A stretch of 64,000 nt of DNA from an uncultured Draconibacterium sp. (lineage in GTDB: Bacteria; Bacteroidota; Bacteroidia; Bacteroidales; Prolixibacteraceae): contig CANLMQ010000029.1 in NCBI GenBank assembly GCA_947492175.1, positions 11,866 to 75,865 on the forward strand, read 5' to 3'. A model generated the notes under the pieces. It searched no databases. It saw nothing but the letters and a program-made list of their open reading frames with translations, and was not told the DNA's origin. Below are positions 63,733 through 64,000 of the stretch, piece after piece (the stretch's first letter is position 1; each line of letters begins with the position of its first letter). Both the position numbers and the translations under genes were made by a program.

Positions 63733-63778
63733 TTAGTTATTGGTCATTGGTTATTGGTCATTAGTCATTGGTCATTGG
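63733..63778 (+). repeat. Heptamer tandem repeat (TTGGTCA type)
   Basis: Six successive 7-bp units read TTAGTTA, TTGGTCA, TTGGTTA, TTGGTCA, TTAGTCA, TTGGTCA, with a seventh partial unit TTGGG. There is no spacer between units, so it is not CRISPR. It is followed by the 29-bp inverted repeat AACTAGT...ACTAGTT (63792-63820), then a second heptamer family. Confidence 0.85.
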
Positions 63779-63818
63779 GAAGAACGGCTTTAACTAGTGA
63801 CTGATGACAAGTGACTAG

Positions 63819-63846
63819 TTGCGGGTTGCAGGTTACAGGTTGCAGA
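63819..63846 (+). repeat. Second heptamer tandem repeat (TTGCAGG type)
   Basis: Four units TTGCGGG, TTGCAGG, TTACAGG and TTGCAGA follow without spacers. The same type restarts at 63985-64000 (TTGGCAG, TTGCGGG, TT...) and runs out of the window, so the full array extends beyond the right edge. Confidence 0.8.
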
Positions 63847-63870
63847 GTTCAGTACGCACCAATGGCTAAA

Positions 63871-63970
63871 ACTTAGTGAAACTTAGCGTGTACTTAGTGG
63901 TCTTCGTGGTTCATCAGCTGATGGATTAAACCGCAAAGTAGCACAAAGTCAATCACAAAGTCACACAAAG
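63871..63970. repeat. 100-bp inverted array of octamers around a perfect palindrome
   Basis: The left arm holds ACTTAGTG-type octamers at 63871, 63881, 63892 and 63901. The right arm holds their approximate complements CGCAAAGT/CACAAAGT at 63932, 63942, 63954 and 63964. The centre is the perfect 12-bp palindrome CATCAGCTGATG at 63912-63923. No open reading frame of note crosses it. The whole stretch 63638-64000 carries no gene. Confidence 0.75.
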
Positions 63971-64000
63971 AATAAAGGGATTAGTTGGCAGTTGCGGGTT

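Noticed and set aside
63733..63846. Possible CRISPR array at the right end
   Set aside because: Units are only 7 bp, contiguous and without spacers, and no cas gene is present.

Overview
The window looks like a chromosomal segment from an anaerobic or facultative, AT-rich Bacteroidota, probably a Marinilabiliales/Prolixibacteraceae-type polysaccharide degrader. The reasons are the SusC/SusD pair with an adjacent FecI-type sigma and FecR anti-sigma, many lipoproteins with Bacteroidota-style lipoboxes, promoter motifs of the TTTG / TAnnTTTG type, weak Shine-Dalgarno signals, and intergenic heptamer and palindromic repeats. No rRNA, tRNA, CRISPR array, transposase or phage gene is visible. The taxonomic call is inference from gene style, not from a marker gene.

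Region 1 (1-17232) is a mannose-type glycan utilisation locus. A plus-strand pair (AGE-family epimerase and SSS symporter) converges on a long minus-strand operon. In transcription order that operon is a LacI regulator, a ROK kinase, a GmhA-like SIS isomerase, a GH38 and a GH92 alpha-mannosidase, a PfkB kinase-HAD phosphatase fusion, a deoxyhypusine-synthase-like protein of unknown job, a TIM-barrel-like lipoprotein and a BNR-propeller lipoprotein. A candidate LacI-type operator (two overlapping perfect 10-bp palindromes) lies just before the ROK gene. The SIS/PfkB-HAD/DHS-like trio resembles part of heptose-phosphate chemistry without a nucleotidyltransferase, and it is the best candidate here for an undescribed pathway.

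Region 2 (17329-31225) is a SusCD polysaccharide utilisation locus aimed at rhamnosides. Its order is ECF sigma, FecR, SusC with an STN signalling domain, SusD, an unknown polytopic membrane protein, an FAD-dependent oxidoreductase and a GH78 alpha-L-rhamnosidase with a C-terminal PA14 domain. A 38-codon relic of a BNR-type protein survives between the membrane protein and the oxidoreductase. The FecR-SusC gap holds hairpins and a plus-strand terminator, suggesting a small RNA antisense to the susC leader.

Region 3 (31422-46593) has two divergent carbohydrate modules around an AraC regulator. The minus-strand side carries a HAD phosphatase, an HpcH/HpaI aldolase, a DUF1349 protein, a lipoprotein joining a regulator-type propeller to a helical-barrel domain, and a metallophosphoesterase. 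The plus-strand side carries a DapA/NanA-type lyase, an SSS symporter, a BNR protein, an FG-GAP protein, an exported ChbG/YdjC deacetylase and a GDPD lipoprotein. A DUF1080 lipoprotein closes the region on the minus strand.

Region 4 (46868-64000) starts with a large propeller-type sensor kinase and a small STAS-like protein. It continues with a peptidoglycan-recycling neighbourhood: TPR protein, AmpG-like permease with a large periplasmic insertion, SpoIID-domain protein, DUF4922 HIT-like protein, tandem GT2 protein and a large amidase-like exported protein. Divergent from these are a MurK-type kinase and the MurQ etherase. Together they could import muropeptides or MurNAc, phosphorylate MurNAc and cleave its lactyl ether. 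The DUF4922 and GT2 proteins are unexplained parts of the cassette. The last 360 bases hold a strong terminator followed by heptamer arrays and an inverted octamer array.
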